Below are positions 49,917-57,954 of a stretch of 64,000 nucleotides of DNA, in pieces. The stretch's first letter is position 1; every line of letters begins with the position of its first letter. The stretch is taken from NCBI RefSeq assembly GCF_041360795.1, contig NZ_JBFUPW010000001.1:248001-312000 (forward strand). The letters are read 5' to 3'. The notes under the pieces are model-generated. The model saw only the letters and a list, made by a program, of their open reading frames with translations. It was not told where the DNA came from and ran no database searches. The DNA is from Arthrobacter_E sp041360795. GTDB taxonomy: Bacteria > Actinomycetota > Actinomycetes > Actinomycetales > Micrococcaceae. The translations under genes and the position numbers were made by a program.

Positions 49917-50957
49917 TCAGATCGCGCACCCCGCGACCGGCGCCGAGGCGAGATCGGTGAGCGCGTAGTCGTAGGTGGCCGGGGAGGTCTTGGACCCTGC
50001 GGCCGCGGACACTCCGGTGGTGGGGTCGATCTTGTACAGGCGGCCCGAACCGTCCGCCGCGTAGAAGAGGCCGCTGTCCGCCGTCGTTCCGGATCCGAGC
50101 CACGCGAAGCCGTAGATCGACGTCGTCAGCGTGGCCACCGGGCCGGTCACCCGACGGATCGGCGAGATCGTGACCTTGGCGCCCGCGGCCACGGTCGCCG
50201 TGAGGTACTCACACAGCCACACCTGCCCCGAGCTGCCCGCCGCGGTGCTGTAGATGAGCCCGTACAGACGCCCGTCCGCGGTCAAGGTGATGTCCGGGAT
50301 GATCGTGCCGGACGCCGCGACCGCGGCATTGGCGCCGCCCGCCGTGAGGCCGACGCCGCTGAGCACGTAGCTGCTGCTCAGCGTTCCGGCGCTCATCGGC
50401 GTCGCGCGGGCGATCTGCGTGGTGGACAGTGCGGTGAGGTTGGTGATCATCCACAGATCGCCCACCGGGTCGCAGGCCATGCCGCCCCAGGCGGCCCAGG
50501 TCGGCATCGAGGGCAGGGGCCCGACCACCTCGACGGTCGGCTGCTGCCCCGTGGCCCCGGCCCGCGCCCGGTAGATGTTCGGGTACCCGTTGTTGTAGCG
50601 CGAGCCGTAGAACACGTAGGACGGTCCGGTGCAGTCGGGGGAGACATAGGGCCCGAAGGCGAGGTTGGACGACCAGTACGAACCGGCGAACTGGCCCGAA
50701 TTCTGGTTCACGGTGTAACCGCCACCGGTGTCGGCCGGGTCGCCCTGGTAGCGGAAGACCACGCTGCCGGAGGACCCGTACAGGCCGCAGGGATCGAACG
50801 TGGGGCACGGATCCGGTGTCGGAACCGACGCCGCGAGGGCCGGGGCCGCACTGGTCATCGCGATGACGGGGATGGACCAGGCCGCGCCGCGCACCACCTT
50901 GCGCCGGTCGATCTGGTTCCTGGGGGCGTCGGCGGGGACGGGGGCGTTCGCGGTCAT
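49917..50957 (-). CDS. Tat-exported protein of unknown function
   Basis: 346 aa from ATG 50957 with CGGAGAGA upstream; the frame extends to 51020 without a better site. A twin-arginine signal (DRRKVVRGAAWSIPVIAM) ends with an Ala-rich cleavage site. The mature part is 310 residues, beta-rich with many Gly/Ser/Thr, a Cys-poor core and motifs such as GGMACDPVGDLWMITN and ADGRLYGLIYST, which suggest a beta-propeller-like repeat. No enzyme motif is identified. It lies between the dehydrogenase and regulator genes on the same strand. Confidence 0.7.
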   Translation of the reverse strand: MTANAPVPADAPRNQIDRRKVVRGAAWSIPVIAMTSAAPALAASVPTPDPCPTFDPCGLYGSSGSVVFRYQGDPADTGGGYTVNQNSGQFAGSYWSSNLAFGPYVSPDCTGPSYVFYGSRYNNGYPNIYRARAGATGQQPTVEVVGPLPSMPTWAAWGGMACDPVGDLWMITNLTALSTTQIARATPMSAGTLSSSYVLSGVGLTAGGANAAVAASGTIIPDITLTADGRLYGLIYSTAAGSSGQVWLCEYLTATVAAGAKVTISPIRRVTGPVATLTTSIYGFAWLGSGTTADSGLFYAADGSGRLYKIDPTTGVSAAAGSKTSPATYDYALTDLASAPVAGCAI

Positions 50958-51073
50958 GTTCTCTCCGAGGGGTGGCCGGCGGCGGACGGTGCCCGCGGCT
51001 GAGCGAGAGCACGTGTTCACTTCGATGCTACGCGAACGACGGCGGCCGCGCCCCGGGGCTGCAGCGCCAGGCC

Positions 51074-52165
51074 CTACAGTGCCAGGCCGGCCGGAAGCTG
51101 CGTCCGGGTCGACAGCCGCGGCACGAACTGCGGCGAGAGGGCCACGCGCTCGCGGGCGCAGAACCCGTCCCGGACCCGCTGCAGGCAGAGGCTCGCGGCA
51201 CGGTGACCCAGCTCGAACTTCGGCGGGGCCACGGCGCTCAGGGGGAGCAGGCCCAGGGAGGCGATCTCGTCGTCGTACGCCACGACCTCCACATCCTCGG
51301 GAACCCGGACGCCCTGCTCGAGGAACAGCTCCGTCAGGGCGAGCGCGCAGCCGTCGTTGTGAACGAGCACGCCCCGGATGCCCTCCGCCCGGCAGCTCTC
51401 GGCGAGGCGGGCGAGTGCGGCGCGGTGGGCCTCATGCCCGTGAGCCGAGGACGGGATCCGCACCACATGCGGCGAGTGGCCTGTGAGTTCCAGGGCCCGG
51501 CGGTAGCCGGCCTCGATGGGCGGCGAGTTGGGGCTGTCCTCGAGGATCCCGAGCGCGACCGGCCCACCGCTGGACTGCACCCAGCGCCGTACGAGCCGTT
51601 CGGTGCCGCGCACGTGATCGGTGAAGACCGAGTCCCACGGACCCGGGTCGAGCACGTTCTCGAGCGGCCGTTCCACCAGGACCACCGGGATCCGGGCGTC
51701 GTAGAGGGCCTCCAGGGTGGGGGTCGGGCCGTCGTCTGCGCCGAGCGGGGTGATCAGCAGGGCGTCGATCGGTGACGCCAGGAAGCGCTTGAGCAGGCGC
51801 AGTTCCTCGTCGGGGTCGTAGCCGCTGACGCCGAGCACCAGCCGGGCCCCGGCCTGCTGGGCGGCACGGCCCGCGCCCTTGATGACCAGGGAGAAGTAGT
51901 ACTGCGAGGTGGGGACCAGCAGTCCGATCGTCAGCTGGCTTGGCGCGGCCGGACGGAAGGCGGAAGCGCCACCGGGCAGGCCGTCGTCGGCGGGCACCGC
52001 CCCACCGTGGACGCGGCGCAGCACGCCCCGGCGTTCAAGAGTCGCGAGGTCACGTCGCAGGGTCATCCCGGAGACACCGACCTTCTCCGCGAACTCGGTC
52101 GCCATCAGCTTGCCGGAGAGCGTGAGCTCCTGCTGGATGAGTGCGTGCCGCTCCTCGGCGTGCAT
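51074..52165 (-). CDS. DeoR-HTH/LacI-type sugar-binding hybrid regulator
   Basis: 363 aa. The N-terminal 60 residues are a DeoR helix-turn-helix (ATEFAEKVGVSGMTLRRDLATLERRGVLRRVHGG). From about residue 75 the LacI/RbsB type-1 periplasmic-binding fold follows: LTIGLLVPTSQYYFSLVIKGAG, then the sites PIDALLITPL, GVLVHNDG and VVAYDDE. DeoR proteins normally have a sugar-phosphate domain, so this pairing of a DeoR head with a LacI body is unusual. It is divergent from the DUF2264 gene, which it probably regulates, and autoregulation is likely. Confidence 0.85.
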   Translation of the reverse strand: MHAEERHALIQQELTLSGKLMATEFAEKVGVSGMTLRRDLATLERRGVLRRVHGGAVPADDGLPGGASAFRPAAPSQLTIGLLVPTSQYYFSLVIKGAGRAAQQAGARLVLGVSGYDPDEELRLLKRFLASPIDALLITPLGADDGPTPTLEALYDARIPVVLVERPLENVLDPGPWDSVFTDHVRGTERLVRRWVQSSGGPVALGILEDSPNSPPIEAGYRRALELTGHSPHVVRIPSSAHGHEAHRAALARLAESCRAEGIRGVLVHNDGCALALTELFLEQGVRVPEDVEVVAYDDEIASLGLLPLSAVAPPKFELGHRAASLCLQRVRDGFCARERVALSPQFVPRLSTRTQLPAGLAL

Positions 52166-52179
52166 GGTCCCCCTCGGGT

Positions 52180-52221
52180 GTTCAGTTTCTTTCAGATGAA
52201 CGATGTTCCTTCCAACTGAAC
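52180..52221. promoter_or_regulatory. Putative operators of the DeoR/LacI hybrid regulator
   Basis: GTTCAG-N8-AGATGAAC (52180-52201) and GTTC-CTTCCAACT-GAAC (52205-52221) lie in the divergent region, 15 nt before the regulator start. Similar elements are at 49831-49867. The shared half-sites GTTCA and TGAAC support a common regulator. Confidence 0.5.
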
Positions 52222-52305
52222 AGGCCCGCCCCTAGCGTGGTCAAGAGCTGTCCGGGGTCTGACAGCCCAGCGCCGCCGCTGCGGTGCCCTCGGGCAGGGG
52301 AGAGG

Positions 52306-54318
52306 GTGAATGGACAGGTGAACGACGACGCCGCGCAGCGCCGCGCGTACTGGTTCGGCTTCGCGGACCGGCAGCTCCTCGCGGTGCGTCCGCACTTCTC
52401 GCCGGGACACGCTCTGCTGCGGCTTCCTGGACGCCCGGCGTTCTCCGGGGTCCGCTCCGACGAACTCGAAGGCTTCGCCCGCACGTTCCTGCTGGCAACT
52501 CTGCGGGTCGCGGGGTCCGGCGGCGACGACCCGCATGGGCATCTGGACTGGTACCGGCCAGGGCTGGTGGCGGGCGCGGCGCGCACCGACGCCGCTTCAC
52601 AGAGCGCCGGCGAATCCTGGAACCCCGTCGTCAGCCGGACCCAGGCCCTGGTCGAGGCGGCGTCCGTGGCGATCGGGCTGCAGCTCACCCGGCCCTGGCT
52701 CTGGGACCGCCTGGATCCGGAGGAACAGGACACGGTCGCTTCCTGGCTGCAAGGCGCCGGAACCGCCGACCCCTGGGACAACAACTGGGTCCTGTTCAAC
52801 GCCCACGTGGCGGAGTTCCTGGCCGGCGTCGGCCGTGACCACAACCCGGAGCACATCACCGCGGCCCTGGACCGGATCGAGGACTGGTCCGTGGGCGGCG
52901 GCTGGTACCGCGACGGGGACAACGGCGGCACCGGCGACTTCTTCGACTACTACTGCGGCTGGGCCCTGCACCTCTACCCCCTGCTCTGGTGCCGTTTCGC
53001 CGCGGACCGGGCCGTCGACGGCCCTCACCCCTGGGCGGCCGACCGGCTGCCTCTCTACCGGGAACGGCTGGGCGAATTCCTCCGGACGTACCCGGCCTTC
53101 TTCGGCGGGGAAGGGGAACCGATCCACCACGGTCGCTCGCTCACCTACCGCTTCGCCGCGGCCGCTCCACTGGCCCTGGGCGCGCTGTTCCTGGAACCAG
53201 GCGACCCCGGCGGGGACGCGGAGTCACTGGCGCGGGCCGGGAGCCTCGCCACGGAGACCCTCCGGCACTTCGACACCCCGGAGGCCTTCCCGGACGGGAT
53301 CGCCTGCCTGGGCTGGCAGGGCCCGTACGAGCCCATGATCCAGAACTACTCCGGACCCGGCTCGCCGTACTGGTCCGCGAAGGCGTTCCTGGCGCTCCTG
53401 CTCCCGGAGGACAGCTCCTTCTGGAACACTCCCGCAGAGACGGACCCGATGAGCCCGGACCCGGTCCTCCTCTCCGGTCCCGGTTTCCTCCTGCACCGCG
53501 GACCGGACGGCGTCGCCCAGCTGGTCAATCACGGCAGCGACAAGCACTACGGCCCGGGCAGCGACAACGCCCTCTACAGCCGTTTCGCCTATTCCAGCCA
53601 TACGGGGCCATTGCGGCTGCCGGGGGAGGGTCTCGGCAGCGGCACCGATCCTGTCCCGTCCGAAGCGGTGGACAATCACCTGGCCGTGCTCGACGCCGCG
53701 GGCCGCGCCTCGTGGCGCACCCGGATCCATCGCCTCGAGACCGGCCCTGGCGCAGGCTCTGGCACTGGTCCAGACGCGGCGGCCGCGAGTTTCCACCGGC
53801 CCGTCTGGACGGCCACGGAGGACGAGGCGGAGCAGCCACTCACCGTCGCCACCGGCACGACGGCGCACGGCGGCTACCAGCTGCGCGTGCACCGGGTTCA
53901 GCTTCCGGCGGGTCCTGCCGGGCGGTACGACGGATGGTCCGTCCGCGAGGGTGGCTGGGCCGTCACTCCCGGGGTCCACGCCACTCTCTGGCCTCTCACG
54001 CAAGGCCCTCTCACGCAGGGGCCTCTCGCGCAGCGCCCTCTCACCCAGGGGAGCGCCGTCGTCGTCGGTGAAACGCACGGCACCACCGCCTTCGGCGAGG
54101 CGCGGTGCCCGACGGTCACCACCTCACTGAGTGCAGCCACGACCCTCCTCGCCTCCGTGCATCACCTCGGGCTGGAGGCGCCCGGGCACCGGCCCGGACC
54201 GTTCACGCTCACCGAAAGCGGGGGATGGGTGCGGGCGTCGGTCCGGATGCTTCCCCTCCAGGATCAGGAGGGGAAGCCGTTCACGCTCGAACTGGGGTTC
54301 AGGACGCCCGGGACGTGA
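52306..54318 (+). CDS. DUF2264 family protein, putative glycan-acting enzyme
   Basis: 670 aa from GTG 52306 (GTG 52318 is an alternative; both have purine-rich upstream sequence). It shows the DUF2264 pattern: SGVRSDELEGFARTFLLA near residue 45, then DPHGHLDWYRPGLVAGA, DPWDNNWVLFNAHVAEFL, DGDNGGTGDFFDYYCGWALHLYPLLW, and FGGEGEPIHHGRSLTYRFA, an alpha/alpha-toroid like that of heparinase and glycoside lyase families. The function is not established. It is divergent from the hybrid regulator, so sugar-polymer degradation is likely. A tandem 15-nt repeat lies near the C-terminus. Confidence 0.85.
   Translation: MNGQVNDDAAQRRAYWFGFADRQLLAVRPHFSPGHALLRLPGRPAFSGVRSDELEGFARTFLLATLRVAGSGGDDPHGHLDWYRPGLVAGAARTDAASQSAGESWNPVVSRTQALVEAASVAIGLQLTRPWLWDRLDPEEQDTVASWLQGAGTADPWDNNWVLFNAHVAEFLAGVGRDHNPEHITAALDRIEDWSVGGGWYRDGDNGGTGDFFDYYCGWALHLYPLLWCRFAADRAVDGPHPWAADRLPLYRERLGEFLRTYPAFFGGEGEPIHHGRSLTYRFAAAAPLALGALFLEPGDPGGDAESLARAGSLATETLRHFDTPEAFPDGIACLGWQGPYEPMIQNYSGPGSPYWSAKAFLALLLPEDSSFWNTPAETDPMSPDPVLLSGPGFLLHRGPDGVAQLVNHGSDKHYGPGSDNALYSRFAYSSHTGPLRLPGEGLGSGTDPVPSEAVDNHLAVLDAAGRASWRTRIHRLETGPGAGSGTGPDAAAASFHRPVWTATEDEAEQPLTVATGTTAHGGYQLRVHRVQLPAGPAGRYDGWSVREGGWAVTPGVHATLWPLTQGPLTQGPLAQRPLTQGSAVVVGETHGTTAFGEARCPTVTTSLSAATTLLASVHHLGLEAPGHRPGPFTLTESGGWVRASVRMLPLQDQEGKPFTLELGFRTPGT
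53992..54051 (+). repeat. Four-copy 15-nt tandem repeat inside the DUF2264 gene
   Basis: Units beginning CCTCTCACGCA at 53992, 54007, 54022 and 54037 encode PLTQG, PLTQG, PLAQR and PLTQG in frame. The copies differ at a few bases. It forms a flexible linker in the protein and could change copy number by slippage. Confidence 0.85.
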
Positions 54319-55786
54319 AGTAGGCGCGGGTCGCCGAGGAGAAGCGCGCCCAGAGCAGCAGCCCTATCCCCAGGACGGCCAGCACCAGGACGACCACCAG
54401 GGTCCCGCCCACGCCGCCGGCGGCGGTCTGGGAGAACTCGGGCTTCGCCCACTGAATGATCCCGGACACGAACGCCACGGTGAGCAGCACCCCGCCCAGG
54501 AGCGGCAGGATGCCCCGGAACCAGAGGTTCCGGGCGGAATCGCGCAGCGTGTGCCGGAAGGTCCAGACGCACGCGAACGCGGTGACCGCGTAGTAGAAGG
54601 CGATGAAGACCGTCACGGCGTTGGCGGAGTCGATCATGACGTTGGCGCCCAGGAAGGTCAGCACGAGGTAGTAGATCCCGGCCGCGCCGAAGACCACCCA
54701 GGAGACCGTGCGAGGCGCCTGGGTGGCGGGCTCCACGGCACCCAGGCGTGCGGGCAGCGCGCCCTGACGGCCCATCGCCAGCAGGCTGCGAGTCACGGGC
54801 AGCACGGTCGCCTGGGCGCCGGAGAGGATCGAACCCAGCAGGGACACGAGGATCACCCAGCCCCACGGTCCCAGCGCCGTCTCGCGGAGGGCCCCCATGA
54901 CGTCTCCGGAGTTGTCCGGGTTGCCCAGGCCGATGCCGTTGGTGTCCGTGGAGGCGAACATCATGAGCAGCACGGTGAGGGCCAGGTAGACCAGGACCAG
55001 GGCGACCGTGGAGAGCAGCGCGCCGCGGCCGGGGGTGCGGGAGGGGTCGTCGCTCTCCTCATTGAGCGAGAAGCACGTGTCCCAGCCCCAGAAGAGGAAG
55101 ATGGCCAGGAGCACGCCCTGCCCGAGGCGGGACGGATCCTGGAGGGCGGCGCCCAGATCGAACCAGCCCCAGTGGAAGACTTCGGAGGCGCCGTCGCGGA
55201 CCACGCCCACCACGAGGGCGATCGCCAGGACGCCCAGAGCGATGTATTGCACATAGGTCAGGGTCCGCTGGACGTTCTCACCCATCCGGATGCCGCGCGA
55301 GTTGACCCAGCACATGGCGGCCATGATGACCAGAGCCGTCGGGACGGTCAGCCAGGGGGAGACCTCCCAGGAACCCCGGGAGATGAGCGCCCACAAGTAC
55401 TGCGCCGCCACATGACCCAGGTTCACCAGGACCACCACGCTCGCCACGGCGGTGGCGAACCCGGCGGCCCAGCCCGTGTAAGGGCCGAATGCGCGCCGGA
55501 CCCACGTGAAGGAGGTGCCGCAATCGGGTTCGCGCGCGTTGAGCTCCCGGAAGGCCAGAGCCACCAGGAGCACCGGGGCGAAGCCCAGCACGAGCGCCAA
55601 GGGGGCGAAGTCGCCCACCCGGGACACGATCAGCCCCAGCGTCACGGACAGCGCGAAGACGGGCGCCGTGGAGGCCATGCCCAGCATCGTCAGATCGCCC
55701 AGGTCCAGGATCCCGGCCCGGAGGCCCTTCGGCGTGACGGCGACGGCGGACGAGGGGCCGCCGTCGGTGATGCCCTGACGGCTCAT
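54299..55786 (-). CDS. APC family amino acid/polyamine permease
   Basis: 495 aa from ATG 55786, which overlaps the stop of the preceding gene (ATGA). It has about 12 membrane segments. The first segment motif STAPVFALSVTLG and REPDCGTSFTWVRRAFGPYTGWAAG are typical of the APC superfamily. The C-terminal end overlaps the DUF2264 gene by 20 nt tail to tail. The substrate could be a polyamine or amino acid, given the YgiC-like partner; inference. Confidence 0.85.
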   Translation of the reverse strand: MSRQGITDGGPSSAVAVTPKGLRAGILDLGDLTMLGMASTAPVFALSVTLGLIVSRVGDFAPLALVLGFAPVLLVALAFRELNAREPDCGTSFTWVRRAFGPYTGWAAGFATAVASVVVLVNLGHVAAQYLWALISRGSWEVSPWLTVPTALVIMAAMCWVNSRGIRMGENVQRTLTYVQYIALGVLAIALVVGVVRDGASEVFHWGWFDLGAALQDPSRLGQGVLLAIFLFWGWDTCFSLNEESDDPSRTPGRGALLSTVALVLVYLALTVLLMMFASTDTNGIGLGNPDNSGDVMGALRETALGPWGWVILVSLLGSILSGAQATVLPVTRSLLAMGRQGALPARLGAVEPATQAPRTVSWVVFGAAGIYYLVLTFLGANVMIDSANAVTVFIAFYYAVTAFACVWTFRHTLRDSARNLWFRGILPLLGGVLLTVAFVSGIIQWAKPEFSQTAAGGVGGTLVVVLVLAVLGIGLLLWARFSSATRAYFTSRAS

Positions 55787-57006
55787 GCCGCACCTCCTGT
55801 GAACGCCTGAGCGGCTTCGGCTTCCAGCTCCGCGGCGGTGGGCGCCGGGGCGTCGATGATGTTCGGGACGAAACGGCAGAAGAAGTCGGTGACAGGGCCG
55901 TCCGACTCCCGGATGCCGCAGCCCACGGACTCGCCGCCCACCACCCAGAGGCCCAGCACCGGATGACTGCCGTCGAAGTCCGGGAGCTCCTGGTACTGCT
56001 GGTAGCACCAGCCCTCCCGGCCGTAGTCGCCGGGCTGTTCCAGGTCGATGCCCGGGGCGTGGATGCGGATGTTGTCGCCCTCGCGGCCGTGCAGAGGCTT
56101 GGCCACCCAGGCGGTCAGGTCGCGCGGCGAGTCCAGATAGGCGGGCAGGAGGTTCGGATGTCCGGGGTAGAGGTGCCAGAGGGCGGCGAGCAGCGCCTTG
56201 TTGGAGAGCAGCATCTTCCAGGCCGGCTCCACCCACTGTGGGTTGACCTCACGCCGCAGGAGGTACTGGCCGAAGGGTTCCTTGGCCATGAGTTCCCAGG
56301 GGTACAGCTTGAAGATGGTGCTGATGGGGAAGTCGTCCATGTCGACGAATCGCTGGTACCCGTGGTTCCAGCCGATGTCGGACATGTTGATGCCGACGGT
56401 CGCCCAACCGGCCTGTTCGGCCACGTCCCGCATGTAGCCCGTGGTCATCCAGTCCTCGCCGGAGTCCTCTTCCTCCGCGTGCGCCAGGTGCAGACGGGAC
56501 ATGCCGGTCCGGGCCTGGTAGCGCCGCCACTGCTCGATCAGCGCCTCGTGGATCCCGTTCCACTGATCCTTCTCCGGCATGACGTCCTGCAGCCAGTACC
56601 ACTGGGCCAGCGACGCCTCGATCAGACCGGTCGGGGTGTCCGCGTTGTATTCGAACAGCTTGGCGTCCCCGCCCTTGCCGTCATAGGCGAAGTCGAAGCG
56701 GCCGTAGATGTCCAGGTCGCCGGCGTCGAGGGACGCGACGGCGAGCTCCCGCGCCTCGGGCCCGATGCCCAGGTCGCCCATGGCCCCGGTGCCCAGGAAG
56801 CGTGCGGCCTCCAGGCACATGCGGTGCATCTCCTCGGCCACGAGTTCCAGGCGTTCCACTTCGTCCATCTGGAACTCGTAGTACGCGTTCTCGTGCCAGT
56901 ACTCCACCTGGGTGCCGTCCGGCTTGGTGCTCGTGGAGAACACCAGTCCCACGGACTCGATCTTCTCGCGCCAGTCCGGGCGCGGGGTGGCGGGCTTGCG
57001 TTCCAT
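55783..57006 (-). CDS. Glutathionylspermidine synthase-like ATP-grasp enzyme (YgiC type)
   Basis: 407 aa. It matches the ATP-grasp GSP_synth family: WREKIESVGLVFSTSTKPDGTQVEYWHE at the N-terminus, AKLFEYNADTPTGLIEASLAQWYWLQ as the catalytic loop region, WVAKPLHGREGDNIRI for nucleotide binding and GESVGCGIRESDGPVTD near the end. YgiC-type proteins lack the amidase half and their product is unknown; they may ligate peptides to amines. It is 2 nt after the membrane protein gene and overlaps the APC permease gene, so the three form one operon. Confidence 0.88.
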   Translation of the reverse strand: MERKPATPRPDWREKIESVGLVFSTSTKPDGTQVEYWHENAYYEFQMDEVERLELVAEEMHRMCLEAARFLGTGAMGDLGIGPEARELAVASLDAGDLDIYGRFDFAYDGKGGDAKLFEYNADTPTGLIEASLAQWYWLQDVMPEKDQWNGIHEALIEQWRRYQARTGMSRLHLAHAEEEDSGEDWMTTGYMRDVAEQAGWATVGINMSDIGWNHGYQRFVDMDDFPISTIFKLYPWELMAKEPFGQYLLRREVNPQWVEPAWKMLLSNKALLAALWHLYPGHPNLLPAYLDSPRDLTAWVAKPLHGREGDNIRIHAPGIDLEQPGDYGREGWCYQQYQELPDFDGSHPVLGLWVVGGESVGCGIRESDGPVTDFFCRFVPNIIDAPAPTAAELEAEAAQAFTGGAA

Positions 57007-57008
57007 GG

Positions 57009-57731
57009 TCAGCCTCCCGTGCTTCGGCCGCCGGAGCTCTTGCCGAAGCCGCCGCGGCTCGTCGTGCTCTTGGTGAAGCTGCCGCCCTTGGAGGAGAAGC
57101 CCTTCGCGGCGTGAGAGCCCTTGGGCAGGGTGGACGTGCCGCCCGAGTAGTTCTTCACGGAGGAGCCGATCGCCGGGATGCTGCTGCCGCGGGGGAAGAA
57201 GTACCAGCCGTAGTGCGTGTGGCTCCGGCCGGCCGTGCTGCTGGCGCCGGAATCCTCGCACTTCGAGTCCTCCACGCGCTGCTGCGTGGATTCGTCGGTG
57301 CAGACCTGGGCGTAATCGTCGTCGTCGTTCTGGCTGGCGACCACGGCAGTGATCGTGCCGGCCAGCAGGGCGGTCACGCCGAGGGTGATGACGACGGTGC
57401 GCCGCCGCTTCCGCTTGGTGTTCCGGCGTTCGGTGGCCTCGGCTTCGAGGGCGAACGGGTCCACGGCGGGCGCCGGGCTGCCGCCGTTCCCGGCGGTGGA
57501 GGAACCCGGAGCGGCTCCGCCGTGGGGCGGAATGCCGGCGCCGTAAGGCGGCTGTCCGGGAGCGCCGGCTGCCGCGAAATCCTCGTGCAGCGGCGGCTGA
57601 GGCGGCTGCCAGGGAGGGGTGGGGGAGGAGCCGTCCTTGCGCCGTCCCGCACCACTGTCCGCTGGCGGCATGCCGGCGGGATCCCCCTGTGGGGGCTGCT
57701 CCGCTCCGGACGGTGTGTCGTTGTGGGCCAT
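57009..57731 (-). CDS. YgiB-like membrane protein with Pro-rich N-terminus
   Basis: 240 aa from ATG 57731. The first 120 residues are Pro/Gly/Gln-rich and disordered. One membrane segment follows (TVVITLGVTALLAGTITAVVAS). The extracytoplasmic part has CTDESTQQRVEDSKCED with two cysteines and the block YGWYFFPRGSSIPAIG, then a Gly/Ser/Lys tail. The pattern resembles YgiB/DUF1190 proteins, encoded next to YgiC in Escherichia coli. Gene order here matches that pairing, which supports the call. Confidence 0.75.
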   Translation of the reverse strand: MAHNDTPSGAEQPPQGDPAGMPPADSGAGRRKDGSSPTPPWQPPQPPLHEDFAAAGAPGQPPYGAGIPPHGGAAPGSSTAGNGGSPAPAVDPFALEAEATERRNTKRKRRRTVVITLGVTALLAGTITAVVASQNDDDDYAQVCTDESTQQRVEDSKCEDSGASSTAGRSHTHYGWYFFPRGSSIPAIGSSVKNYSGGTSTLPKGSHAAKGFSSKGGSFTKSTTSRGGFGKSSGGRSTGG

Positions 57732-57820
57732 GGGCCTGTCCTCCCCGCGAGTGCTTCCGTGACCTTGCCGGACGCGGCCCGGCAGGAGGCGGCGCATCCG
57801 GCACGGTGTGACCGATCACG

Positions 57821-57834
57821 CTCAGTGTACTGAG
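57821..57834. promoter_or_regulatory. Inverted repeat in the divergent region before the kinase gene
   Basis: CTCAGT-GT-ACTGAG, with 6-nt perfect arms, lies 121 nt before the kinase start and 90 nt before the YgiB-like start. It is a possible operator; no assignment is made. Confidence 0.3.
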
Positions 57835-57954
57835 ACGGGACCGGAAAGGAAGGCGGATGACATGGGGAGGACTGCCCATCCCGTCCCGGAGGCCCAGGGA
57901 CGGACCTTCCGTGGACCTTCCGCGGGCCCCGGCCCGGCCTGCGAGACTGGTGAC

